Shown here piece by piece: positions 17,267 to 25,529 of a stretch of 64,000 bases of DNA. The notes beneath the pieces were generated by a model, which saw only the letters and a list, made by a program, of their open reading frames with translations, was not told where the DNA came from and ran no database searches. A program made the position numbers and the translations under genes. Position 1 is the stretch's first letter. Every line of letters begins with the position of its first letter. Source of the DNA: Streptomyces sp. NBC_00654 (GTDB taxonomy: Bacteria > Actinomycetota > Actinomycetes > Streptomycetales > Streptomycetaceae); the NCBI RefSeq assembly GCF_026341775.1, contig NZ_JAPEOB010000001.1, forward strand, positions 4,588,001-4,652,000, written 5' to 3'.

Positions 17267-18850
17267 TCACCGGTCCACCACCACATCGAGCACATACGGG
17301 CACGAGGAGGTGAGCGCGGTACGCAGCGCGGGGACGAGCGCGGCCGGATTCTCCACCCGGCCGGCCGCGCACCCCTGGGCGGTGGCGAGTGCGGCGAAGT
17401 CCAGTCCGCCGAGCGCCGTGCCCACTGGCCTCGCCATGCCGAACCGTTCGGCGAAGCCGTCCACCGTGGCGTAGCGGTGGTTGTTCACCACGATGACGGT
17501 GACCGCGACACCCAGCTGAGCGGCCGACCACAGCGCCTGGACGGCGTACATCGCGGAACCGTCGCCCACGACGGCGACCACGCGAGTCCCGGGCCTGCCC
17601 AGGGCTATGCCGACCGCAGCGGGAAGGCCGTGGCCCAGCGCGCCGCTTGCGGTGGTGTAGAAGGTCTCGGGCCCCAGGTTGGGCAGCAACTCGCACATCA
17701 CCGGCCGGGTTCCGGGAGCCTCCTCCACCAGGACACACCCCTCGGGGCGTTCCTCGGCCAGGGCGTGCACCAGGTGAGCCTGGGTGATCCGGCTCGTGGA
17801 ACGCGCGGGTGGCCCGGGGCGGCGGCGGGCGGGGGGCGGCGTGCGCGGGCTTCCGGGCCGGTGGGCGCCCAGCATCCGCAGCGCGGGTGCAAGACCGGTG
17901 ATGACCGCGGTTCCGCCGGGGCACCAGGACGCCTGCTCGGGATCGTCGGTGAGCAGATGGAGGTCGGTCCCCGGCGGGAGGTGCGGGCCGGCACCCGGGA
18001 CGTGGTAGGTGAACACCGGTGCGCCCACCGACAGCACCAGGTCGTGTCCCGCCAGGGTGCGCACGATGTCCTCGCGCACCGGCGGCAGGAAACCGGCGAA
18101 GAGCGGGTGCAACTCGGGGAAGGCGCAGCGGTGGGACATCGGTTCCGCCCAGACCGGCGCGCGGTGTGCCTCGGCCAGCGCCACCAGGTCGGGCACGGCC
18201 CCCTCTCGGTCGACCCCGGATCCGGCGATCAGCACGGGTGACCGTGCGTTCGCCAGAGCGTCGCCGACGCGAGCGAGCAGAGCGGGGTCCGGGGCCACGG
18301 TGGTACTGGTGAGCCGGACCGCGACCCGGTCGGCGGTGCGATCCCAGTCGTCGCTCGGTACGGACACGAGCACGGGCCCGGCGGGCGGTGCGGTCGCGAG
18401 ATACCGGGCGCGGGCGATGGCCGCCGGGACGTCCTCGGCGCGGGCGGGTTCACGGCTGAGCTTGACATACGGGCGGGGCAGTGTGGTCGCGTCCTGCGAC
18501 AGCAGATAGGGGTGGCCCTCCAGCAGTGACCGTGCTTGCTGGCCCGCGACGACCACCAGGGGTGTCCGGTTGCGGTGCGCCGTGAACAGCGCGCCCATCG
18601 CGTGCCCCACTCCTGCCGCCGAGTGCAGGTTGACCAGCACAGGGCGGTGGGTGGCCTGCGCGTACCCGTCCGCCATCGCCACGACCACCGACTCCTGCAG
18701 CCCCAGCACATACCGGAAGTCGTCGGGGAAGTCGCGGAGCATGGGCAGCTCCAGCGACCCGGGGTTGCCGAAGATGGTGGTCATGCCCTCCGCGCGTAGC
18801 AGGTCGAACACCGCCTCGCGCACCGTCGCCGTCTCGTTCGTTCGAGTCAC
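17267..18850 (-). CDS. mdlC: Benzoylformate decarboxylase-like ThDP enzyme
   Basis: A 527-residue thiamine-diphosphate enzyme. Residues known from MdlC are present: Ser32 in GNPGSLELPM (Ser26), Glu53 in LGLQESVVV (Glu47), His76 in VNLHSAAG (His70) and His283 in PVFTYHVPG (His281). The C-terminal ThDP motif is VVGDGSAMYAVQALW...VNNHRYATV. The expected reaction is an aryl 2-oxoacid to an aldehyde plus CO2, which an adjacent oxidase or aldehyde dehydrogenase could oxidise to an aryl acid. The GTG start at 18850 overlaps the upstream stop by four bases (GTGA), implying translational coupling. It is the last gene of a seven-gene operon. Other 2-oxoacid decarboxylases are possible, but the His pair favours the MdlC group. 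Confidence 0.8.
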   Translation of the reverse strand: MTRTNETATVREAVFDLLRAEGMTTIFGNPGSLELPMLRDFPDDFRYVLGLQESVVVAMADGYAQATHRPVLVNLHSAAGVGHAMGALFTAHRNRTPLVVVAGQQARSLLEGHPYLLSQDATTLPRPYVKLSREPARAEDVPAAIARARYLATAPPAGPVLVSVPSDDWDRTADRVAVRLTSTTVAPDPALLARVGDALANARSPVLIAGSGVDREGAVPDLVALAEAHRAPVWAEPMSHRCAFPELHPLFAGFLPPVREDIVRTLAGHDLVLSVGAPVFTYHVPGAGPHLPPGTDLHLLTDDPEQASWCPGGTAVITGLAPALRMLGAHRPGSPRTPPPARRRPGPPARSTSRITQAHLVHALAEERPEGCVLVEEAPGTRPVMCELLPNLGPETFYTTASGALGHGLPAAVGIALGRPGTRVVAVVGDGSAMYAVQALWSAAQLGVAVTVIVVNNHRYATVDGFAERFGMARPVGTALGGLDFAALATAQGCAAGRVENPAALVPALRTALTSSCPYVLDVVVDR

Positions 18851-21231
18851 CGGATACCGCCTTCCGCCGTGATGCCCGCCGCCCGGAGTGCCGCGCGGAC
18901 GCGCGGCGGGGTGAGCGGGAGCGAGGTGAGGGTGTGTGCGATCTCGGGTACCGCGGCGGCGACCGCGCATGCGACCGCTGCGGGCGGCAGGATGATGCCG
19001 CCCTCGCCGAGCCCCTTGAAGCCGCCGGGGATGGCCGTGCTGGGGGTGCAGGTGTGCTCGACGACGAGGTCCCGCGGAACGTCCTGGGCTGCGGGGAGGG
19101 TGTATTCGCGGAACGACCGGGTGGTGGGGATGCCTTCGGCGTCCGCCGTGGCTTCCTCTGTGAGCGCCTGTCCCAGCCCCTGGACGATGCCGCCGGTGAT
19201 CTGTCCGTGCGCGATGAGCGGGTTGACCACCACACCGCTGTCGTGCACGGCCCAGTAGCCCTCCACAGTGATACGGCCGGTCCCAAGGTCGACCGTGACC
19301 TCGGCGGCGTGCGCGCCGTGGGCGAAGGTGAGCTGCGGCGGGTCGAAGTCCACCGACTCCTCCAGCCGGACCGGGTCGGTGCTCTGCCGTCTTCCCCATC
19401 CCCGGTAGGCGCGGTGGGCGACCTCGCGCCAGGTGATGTGCGCACCGTCGTCGCCGTGGAAGGCCGCGTCCGGCGACGACGGGCCCGCGGTGGCGGTGAT
19501 CCGCAAGGTCACCCGCGCGGGTTCGGTGCCCAGCAGTGTGGCCGCCAGCGCCCTCATCCGGCCGGTGAGCCGCCGCGCGGCGATGACCAGCGCGCCGCCC
19601 GCGAGTGTCAGTGCGCGGCTAGCCTGGGCGGACAGGTCCGAGTGCGGGGCGGTGTCGGTGTCCCCGAGTTCGACCCGTACCCAGTCCAGGGGCACGCCCA
19701 GCCCCTCTGCGGCGATCTGCGCCAGGCTGGTCTCGATGCCCTGGCCGACGGAGATCACCCCGGAGTGGGCGGTGACCGTCCCGTCGTGGTTGATCCGCAG
19801 CCGTACTCCCTCCCAGCCGCTCCAGGCGATCCCGAATGCCTCCAACAGGGCCGAGGGTGCGAACGCGCTGATTTCCACCGCCGCCACGGCGGCGGTGGCG
19901 CGGCGCACCGACGGGGGGTCGGCCGAGGGCGGGCGTCTCGCCAGGAAGGCGGCCCGGCGCAGTGCGGCGCCGTAGTCACCGCTGTCATAGGTGAGTCCGG
20001 TGTGAGTGGTGTGCGGCAGATCCTCGGGCCGGATCATATTGCGCAACCGCAACTCCACCGGGCACACCGCGAGTTCACGTGCGGCCTCGTCGATCAGCCG
20101 TTCGCGGATGAACGACGCCTCCTGCATGCCGTACCCGCGGTAAGCGCCGGTGGGGACGCGGGTGGTGTACACCCCGGTGACGGAGGCTGCGGCGGCTTCC
20201 ACATGGTAGGGGCCCTGGAGGGTCAGGGCGGTCACCTGATGCGGCCCGCTGCCCGCCTGGGTCGCGTAGGCGCCCAGGTCCGCGAGGATGTGCGCGTCGA
20301 ACGCGAGGAACCGGCCTTCATCACCGACGGCGAGTCGGGCCGTGGCCCGCTGGCCCCGGCCCTGGTAGGAACCGGTGAAGTTCTCCTCGCGGGACTCCAC
20401 CCAGCGCACCGCGGTACCCAGGGTGACCGCGGCCGCGCACACCATCGCCTCGTCCGGGTGGAGCAGGACCTTGCCCCCGAAGGAACCGCCCACGTCCGGT
20501 GCGATGACACGCACCCGGTCCGCCCGCAGTCCCAGCACGGTGCACAGGTCCTGGCGCATCGCGTGCGGGGACTGGTTGCTGGCGTGGACGGTGAGCAGTC
20601 CGGTGCTCCGGTCGTGCTCGGCCAGCACACCACGCGGCTCCAGCGGAGCGTGGTTCACCCGTGGCAGGGTGAACTCCCGTTCCACCACTAGCGCCGCCCG
20701 TGAGAGGGCCGAGGCGATGTCCCGCGCGGGGGAGCCGAAACGTATCCGGCCGGCCTCGTTGCCTGTCGTACCTGGCACGACGGGCAGCGCGTGCGGGGCC
20801 AGCGCGTCGGCGACGGTGGGTACCGGGGGCAGGGGCGTGAGGTCGAGCCGTACGGCTTCTACCAGATCCGCGGCCGCGGTGGGCGTGTCCGCGACGACGA
20901 TGCCCAGCGGTTGCCCGGCATAGCGGGCCGTCCGCACAGCGACGGGGATGCTGTTCTCCGGCTGCCCGGGCAGCCTCCAGACCGTGGGAATCGGCGCCGT
21001 GCACCCGGCGAGGTCGCCGGGGCCCAGCACGAGCGCGCAGCGCGGGTCGTCCCTGGCGGCGGTGGCGTCGAAGCCGGCGACCGCGGCGTGCGCGAGCGGG
21101 CTGCGCACGATGGCCGCGTGCAGCATTCCCGCCGCACGCAGGTCGCCGAGGAAGCGGCCGTGTCCGCGTACCAGCCGGTCGTGGTGACGGGGCGGGACCG
21201 GCTTGCCGATGTACCGGTGCTCCCCGGTCAT
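18847..21231 (-). CDS. Molybdenum hydroxylase large subunit (xanthine dehydrogenase/CoxL-like)
   Basis: A 794-residue molybdopterin-binding subunit beginning YIGKPVPPRHHDRLVRGHGR. Landmarks are VNHAPLEPRGVLAEHD, APDVGGSFGGKVLLHPDE, GAYRGYGMQEASF, VISVGQGIETSLAQIAAEG and the catalytic Glu in GFKGLGEGGIILPP near the C-terminus. The active-site loop in the CoxL cofactor region lacks the CO-dehydrogenase Cys motif, so an aldehyde or N-heterocycle/aromatic substrate is more likely than CO. It overlaps the iron-sulphur subunit (ATGA) and the decarboxylase (GTGA). With the two small subunits it should form a complete three-subunit enzyme. Confidence 0.9.
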   Translation of the reverse strand: MTGEHRYIGKPVPPRHHDRLVRGHGRFLGDLRAAGMLHAAIVRSPLAHAAVAGFDATAARDDPRCALVLGPGDLAGCTAPIPTVWRLPGQPENSIPVAVRTARYAGQPLGIVVADTPTAAADLVEAVRLDLTPLPPVPTVADALAPHALPVVPGTTGNEAGRIRFGSPARDIASALSRAALVVEREFTLPRVNHAPLEPRGVLAEHDRSTGLLTVHASNQSPHAMRQDLCTVLGLRADRVRVIAPDVGGSFGGKVLLHPDEAMVCAAAVTLGTAVRWVESREENFTGSYQGRGQRATARLAVGDEGRFLAFDAHILADLGAYATQAGSGPHQVTALTLQGPYHVEAAAASVTGVYTTRVPTGAYRGYGMQEASFIRERLIDEAARELAVCPVELRLRNMIRPEDLPHTTHTGLTYDSGDYGAALRRAAFLARRPPSADPPSVRRATAAVAAVEISAFAPSALLEAFGIAWSGWEGVRLRINHDGTVTAHSGVISVGQGIETSLAQIAAEGLGVPLDWVRVELGDTDTAPHSDLSAQASRALTLAGGALVIAARRLTGRMRALAATLLGTEPARVTLRITATAGPSSPDAAFHGDDGAHITWREVAHRAYRGWGRRQSTDPVRLEESVDFDPPQLTFAHGAHAAEVTVDLGTGRITVEGYWAVHDSGVVVNPLIAHGQITGGIVQGLGQALTEEATADAEGIPTTRSFREYTLPAAQDVPRDLVVEHTCTPSTAIPGGFKGLGEGGIILPPAAVACAVAAAVPEIAHTLTSLPLTPPRVRAALRAAGITAEGGIR

Positions 21232-21686
21232 CGGCCGTCCCCCGGTCCGCCCGCCGTACGCAGCGCGGCACGGATGCCGTCGTAGCCGGTGCATCGGCAC
21301 AAGTGCCCGGCTAGCACGTGCTCTTCGCCGTCGCGGCCGGCTGCGTGGGCTATCCGTACCAGCAGGCCCGGGGTGCAGAATCCGCACTGAAGCCCGTGCT
21401 CCTCGACGAGGGCGCGCTGTTCCCGCGTCAGACTGCCGCCGTCCGCGATGCCCTCGACCGTGCCGACCTCCCGGCCGTCGGCCTGCACCGCGAGCATGAG
21501 GCAGGAGCAGACCGGCTCGCCGTCGAGGAGCACCACGCAGGCGCCGCAGTCGCCGGTCCCGCAGCCGACGTGTGTGCCGGTCAGCCTCAGCGTGGTGCGC
21601 AGATGCTCGGCCAGTGTGATGTGGTGCTCGGCATCCCCGGTACGCACGGCCCCATTGACCCGCACCGTGATCGTCCGGACGCTCAA
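21228..21686 (-). CDS. Molybdenum hydroxylase [2Fe-2S] subunit
   Basis: A 152-residue two-cluster subunit. The N-terminal plant-type ferredoxin domain has HVGCGTGDCGACVVLLDGEP and a following Cys in VCSCLM. The C-terminal domain has LQCGFCTPGLLV and HLCRCTGYDGI, the paired motifs for the second cluster. The TTG start at 21686 has GAGGAGG six bases upstream and overlaps the FAD-subunit stop (TTGA). It passes electrons between the molybdenum centre and the FAD subunit. Confidence 0.95.
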   Translation of the reverse strand: MSVRTITVRVNGAVRTGDAEHHITLAEHLRTTLRLTGTHVGCGTGDCGACVVLLDGEPVCSCLMLAVQADGREVGTVEGIADGGSLTREQRALVEEHGLQCGFCTPGLLVRIAHAAGRDGEEHVLAGHLCRCTGYDGIRAALRTAGGPGDGR

Positions 21687-22543
21687 CGTTCCTCCTCGAC
21701 GGCTCGTGACTCCAGGGCCCGCAGCAGCAGCACGCCCGCCACCTCGGCCCGGTACTCCCCATCCTCGGGCCCGGCCTCACGGACCGCCTCCGCGACGACC
21801 GAGGCGACCAGGCCCGGGTGCGGTCCGGCGACGGCGCGGCCCACCAGCGCGGCCTCGACGCCGAGCAGGCGGACGGGGACAGGCCCGCACCCGGTCACCA
21901 CCACCCGGGCGGCCCGGACAACACCGGCGCCCAATCGCAGTCCCAGACACACACCGGCGACGGGATAGCCGGTGCTCCCCCGTGTGCACAGCTCGCTGAA
22001 CCCGTGGACCAGCCCGCCGGTACGGGGGAAGATGACCTCGGTCACCACCTCGTCCGGTGCGCGGACGGTGGCTCCCGCACCAGTGGCGAACCGGGCCGCG
22101 GCAACCAACCGCACACCGCGTGCCGATGCCAACACCACATCCGCACCGAGTGCGACTGCGACCGCAGGCAGTTCGGCGGCCGGGGCCGCATGGCACAGGG
22201 AACCGCCCAGCGTGGAGCGCACGCGGATGTGCGGGTGGGCCACCGATGCAGCGGCGAACCCCAGCACGGGCAGGGCCGCCCTCAACTCCCGGTGCCGCTC
22301 CAGATCGCGCAGCCGGGTCATCGCGCCGATCCTGACCCGGTCGGGACCAATGTCGATCCCGGCGAGGCCGGAAACCCCGTTCAGATCCACGACGACCTCC
22401 GGGCGCACCTCACGGCGGGTCAGCAGCGGGACCAGGCTCTGCCCGCCCGCCAGCGGAACCACCGTCCGCCCGGGCACGCCGAGCGCGCTCAGGGCGCCGC
22501 CGAGAGTCGTGGGCGCGGTGTAGTCGAACGCGACGGCGGTCAC
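21683..22543 (-). CDS. Molybdenum hydroxylase FAD-binding subunit (CoxM-like)
   Basis: A 286-residue protein with the FAD-binding motifs of this family: VVPLAGGQSLVPLLTRR near residue 33 and the later IRVRSTLGGSLCHAAPAAEL (the T-x-GG-x-x-x-H type loop). The C-terminal CO_deh_flav_C-like domain follows. The GTG start at 22543 overlaps the small upstream gene by four bases. In this family the FAD site hands electrons to an external acceptor. Whether it also serves the Rieske oxygenase encoded two genes upstream cannot be told from sequence. Confidence 0.9.
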   Translation of the reverse strand: MTAVAFDYTAPTTLGGALSALGVPGRTVVPLAGGQSLVPLLTRREVRPEVVVDLNGVSGLAGIDIGPDRVRIGAMTRLRDLERHRELRAALPVLGFAAASVAHPHIRVRSTLGGSLCHAAPAAELPAVAVALGADVVLASARGVRLVAAARFATGAGATVRAPDEVVTEVIFPRTGGLVHGFSELCTRGSTGYPVAGVCLGLRLGAGVVRAARVVVTGCGPVPVRLLGVEAALVGRAVAGPHPGLVASVVAEAVREAGPEDGEYRAEVAGVLLLRALESRAVEEER

Positions 22544-22794
22544 GCGGGAACCCCCTCCTGCACGGCGGTGCGCACCAGGGCGGTGGCCGCCGAGGGTGTC
22601 AGGGCGCACAGCGCGTCCAGGACCGTGGCGTCGAGCAGCGCGCTCTGCCCCGTCCGCTCGGACACCAGTCGCAGCCGCCGTCCGTTGCCGGTCGGGTGCA
22701 GGAGGACCGCGACCGACGCCGACTCGCACGACACCCTGCACAGCAGGGTGTCCTCCCGGTGCACGGCCTCAGAAGATGACGGAAAGCTGTTCAT
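22540..22794 (-). CDS. Small conserved-context protein of unknown function (84 aa)
   Basis: It starts at the ATG at 22794 (GGAGGT eight bases upstream) inside the end of the oxygenase beta gene (26-bp overlap) and ends overlapping the FAD subunit (GTGA). The sequence has LLCRVSCESASVAVLLHPTG in the middle and an Ala/Leu-rich C-terminal helix. It lacks ferredoxin, MoaD or transmembrane signatures. Position between the Rieske oxygenase and molybdenum enzyme genes suggests an accessory role for one of them. I do not recognise the family. Confidence 0.6.
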   Translation of the reverse strand: MNSFPSSSEAVHREDTLLCRVSCESASVAVLLHPTGNGRRLRLVSERTGQSALLDATVLDALCALTPSAATALVRTAVQEGVPA

Positions 22795-23356
22795 GAGTGG
22801 CGACCTCCACATCGAGCAGGACACGCCTGCGCAGCAGTACCCAGCGCCCGTGGCGTTTGCGGAGCAGGTCCTGGCGTGCGGCGCTGACGAGCACGGAGTG
22901 CGTGGCTCCCCGGTTGCTGGTGACCAGCAGATTGGCGTCGGCGCGCACCACGCCGGCGACGGCCGAGTCGAAGACCCGCACTGAGCCGAGGAAGTGCCGC
23001 GTCGTGGTCGGGGGGCGGTCCGACCACGCCTGGAGCAGCGCGGCCCGCCCGAACTTCAGCTCGAGCACCCGCTTGGTGGCCTCGAACAGCACGGCGGACC
23101 GGCTGTGCCGGGGCAGCGCGGGGTCCTCCCGCAGCAGTGGCACCGGGATCTCGTAACGGAAAGCCGTGTCGAGCATGTCCAGCCAGCGCCGGTACTCGCC
23201 CTCGTCGAGCGCGGCGCCTTCGTCCGCGAGCACGGCGGTGATCTCCGGGTCGAGTCCGGGCAGCCTGGTCCCGCGGTCGGGGAAGTCACCGTGGGTGAGG
23301 TCCTCCGGGCACGCGGCGGGCTGCACCGGGTGACAGGGACCCGGCTGGTCGGTCAC
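22769..23356 (-). CDS. Aromatic-ring-hydroxylating dioxygenase beta subunit
   Basis: A 195-residue protein with the small-subunit (SnoaL/NTF2-like) pattern: EGAALDEGEYRRWLDMLDTA, then FRYEIPVPLLRED, SRSAVLFEATKRVLELKFGR and the C-terminal DLLRKRHGRWVLLRRRVLLD. The beta subunit has a mainly structural role in the alpha3beta3 enzyme. It starts with GTG overlapping the alpha-subunit stop (GTGA). Confidence 0.85.
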   Translation of the reverse strand: MTDQPGPCHPVQPAACPEDLTHGDFPDRGTRLPGLDPEITAVLADEGAALDEGEYRRWLDMLDTAFRYEIPVPLLREDPALPRHSRSAVLFEATKRVLELKFGRAALLQAWSDRPPTTTRHFLGSVRVFDSAVAGVVRADANLLVTSNRGATHSVLVSAARQDLLRKRHGRWVLLRRRVLLDVEVATHEQLSVIF

Positions 23357-24699
23357 GGCAGCTCACCCACCAGCTCGGACCAGCGCCGGTAGAAGGCACG
23401 CTGATTGTGCTCGCTGAGGGTGGCGATCTCGGCCTGCGCGGGACCCGGGAAATCCTGCGCCGGGACGCCCCGGCCCGCGCCGAGGGTCAGGTCCACGGGC
23501 GCCCCCCGTCCCGGCGTCGAGCGGGCCAGGGCGGCATCGATCCGGGCGAAGTTCTCGAAGTCGTCCATCTCGAAGAGGACTCCGCCCGCCGACTGGGTCC
23601 GGGCCTGGAAGCGGTAGGAGCGGCGCTGCCACTCCCGGTCCATCGCGGTGGGTACGAGTGTCCAGTACAGGCATTCGGTCTCACGGGCGCTGACCGGCAC
23701 ATGGGCGCGGACCACCAGGAAGCGGGTCAGCGGATCGGAGTCCTCGCCCACCGCACGGTCGTGCGCGACGCTGAGGAACACGGTGTTGGGGAACACCACC
23801 CCGTGCACGACCTCGCAGTGCGAGGTGAACCGCACCTGCTCCGGGGACTGCGCCGCGGCCAGTTCCACCCACCGGTCGGGAGGGTAGCCGGGGAACTGCG
23901 GGGCGGCGGGGTCCCTGTCCTCGATGGAGGACCCGCTCTCGACGACATAGCCCGCACGCAGGCTGTGCCCGCCGCGGGTGGCGACGTTGACCGCGACGAG
24001 GTCGGTTCCCGCGCGCCCCCGGGTGCCGTTGGCCAGGGTGTCACCGTAGATCCCCTGATCGAGCGCGATCTGGTGGGTGGTCCGCATGTGATACCCGTCG
24101 CCGGCGAAATTGTCCGTGGGGATCTTCCAGTTCCCCCTGGTCCGCACCCGCTGCGGCGGCCCACAGATCTCCCACTCCCCGCCCCCGCAGTCGAGGAGGG
24201 CGTCGAGGTACCAGGCGATCTCACCGAGGTAGTCCTCCAGGTCCGGAGCGCGTACGTCCCAGGTAGCGAACAGGAACCCCCGTCGGCACGTCACACGCGC
24301 GGCGGGCAGGTCGTGCCCGGTCCGGTCGAAGTCGGGCGGATAGGCCGACTTGAGCGCGGGCACTCCCACCAGCCTGCCGTCGTTCGCGAAGGTCCACCCG
24401 TGGTAACTGCACCGCAAATGTGCGGCGTTGCCCAGACTCGCACCGCACAGACGGGTGCCCCGGTGGCTGCACGAATTGTGCAGCGCGCGCACGATACCGT
24501 CCTCCCCGCGTATGACGACAACCTCGTCCCGCCCGAGCATGCGCACGATGTAATCGCCCGGTTCGCGCACCTCGTCGGCAAAACCGAGAAACTGCCAGGA
24601 CGAATGGAAAACGCGATCGAACTCGATATCGAGAATGTCACTGTCAATGAAAGCGCGACGATCGACCCCGCGCACTGGAACATCGTCTCTGAGCGGCAA
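23353..24699 (-). CDS. Rieske oxygenase alpha subunit
   Basis: A 448-residue catalytic subunit. The Rieske [2Fe-2S] motif is complete: NSCSHRGTRLCG followed by LRCSYHGWTFANDG. The mononuclear iron site is shown by DNFAGDGYHMRTTHQ (Asp bridge and the two His). A TTG start at 24699 is preferred because GAGGAGG lies about five bases upstream; a GTG at 24723 is in frame but has a poor ribosome site. It is the first gene of the seven-gene operon. The family adds O2 to aromatic rings (cis-dihydrodiols) or hydroxylates them. The usual ferredoxin and reductase partners are not encoded in the window. Confidence 0.9.
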   Translation of the reverse strand: MPLRDDVPVRGVDRRAFIDSDILDIEFDRVFHSSWQFLGFADEVREPGDYIVRMLGRDEVVVIRGEDGIVRALHNSCSHRGTRLCGASLGNAAHLRCSYHGWTFANDGRLVGVPALKSAYPPDFDRTGHDLPAARVTCRRGFLFATWDVRAPDLEDYLGEIAWYLDALLDCGGGEWEICGPPQRVRTRGNWKIPTDNFAGDGYHMRTTHQIALDQGIYGDTLANGTRGRAGTDLVAVNVATRGGHSLRAGYVVESGSSIEDRDPAAPQFPGYPPDRWVELAAAQSPEQVRFTSHCEVVHGVVFPNTVFLSVAHDRAVGEDSDPLTRFLVVRAHVPVSARETECLYWTLVPTAMDREWQRRSYRFQARTQSAGGVLFEMDDFENFARIDAALARSTPGRGAPVDLTLGAGRGVPAQDFPGPAQAEIATLSEHNQRAFYRRWSELVGELP

Positions 24700-24925
24700 A
24701 GACTCCTCCTCGAAGAATTCCACGACAGGGCAGATCGCACCGATCGTTCGGGCATGAGGAAAAGAAGGAATGCAGGACCCCCGCCAGGGGTGAGCACACC
24801 GGGAAACCATGGCCGGTTAAGGCACCGGGTCCCGCCAGACCACGAAGTGCCGCTTACCAGTGGGCCGACCCTGATGGCGCGCCGAAACAGGGGCGCACCG
24901 GTTCTCCCGGGTCGGTAACAATGCC

Positions 24926-24954
24926 ACGCTAGTAGCGGCAACTTCGGCGCGCAA
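24926..24954 (-). promoter_or_regulatory. Candidate promoter of the Rieske/molybdenum operon
   Basis: On the minus strand TTGCGC (24954-24949), a 17-bp spacer and TAGCGT (24931-24926) fit a weak vegetative-type promoter. This would leave a leader of about 220 bases before the TTG start. No operator was recognised. The intergenic region 24700-25529 has no other supported feature apart from the divergent promoter at 25423. Confidence 0.3.
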
Positions 24955-25422
24955 GGGCAGGTCGATAGGGAGCGGGTGACCGTCCGGGCCCCCCGCCGCG
25001 CGGCCGGCTCCATCGTCCATGGCACCTGAGCGCCGTTCCCCCGGGCCGGGCATCCCGACCATTTCAGCAGGTCAAGACGGTGTGGTATTGGCCCTGTGAG
25101 CGCTTCTGCGAGCACCCCGCACATCTGGTGGAGGGCGGAACCGGCCGGCGCGCTGGAGATCCTCAGGCGCCTGAAGCCCTGTCAGTAAAACAAGCCTTTC
25201 AACGGCGATATCTAGCCTCGCGCCCCTTGCTCGACGCCTCTCCACGGTTCCTCGGTAGCACTGCCGGAAATTCCGTCGACCTTGCCGACGCGCGCCTCTG
25301 TCGCCTTGCCGGCACGCTGCGGGGCGGAGCCCTGGAGGCCTGTCCGGCCTGTCTGGAAAATAGCCGAGTCGGCAGCAGTGTTCCCATCCGGGGTTGAAAA
25401 AGGAAATCCATCTGCTTGCGCC

Positions 25423-25452
25423 TTGAAATGACGCCGCGAGCTGTCCTACGGT
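25423..25452 (+). promoter_or_regulatory. Candidate promoter of the P450 operon
   Basis: TTGAAA at 25423-25428, an 18-bp spacer and TACGGT at 25447-25452 match the Streptomyces vegetative consensus reasonably. The leader to the P450 start would be about 70 bases. Confidence 0.4.
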
Positions 25453-25529
25453 GTGGAGATCAAAGGATTCTCACTTCGGGCAGCTGTAGCTGTCCCAGTG
25501 CCTCGACCGACTTCCCGGGAGTCCCTTCC

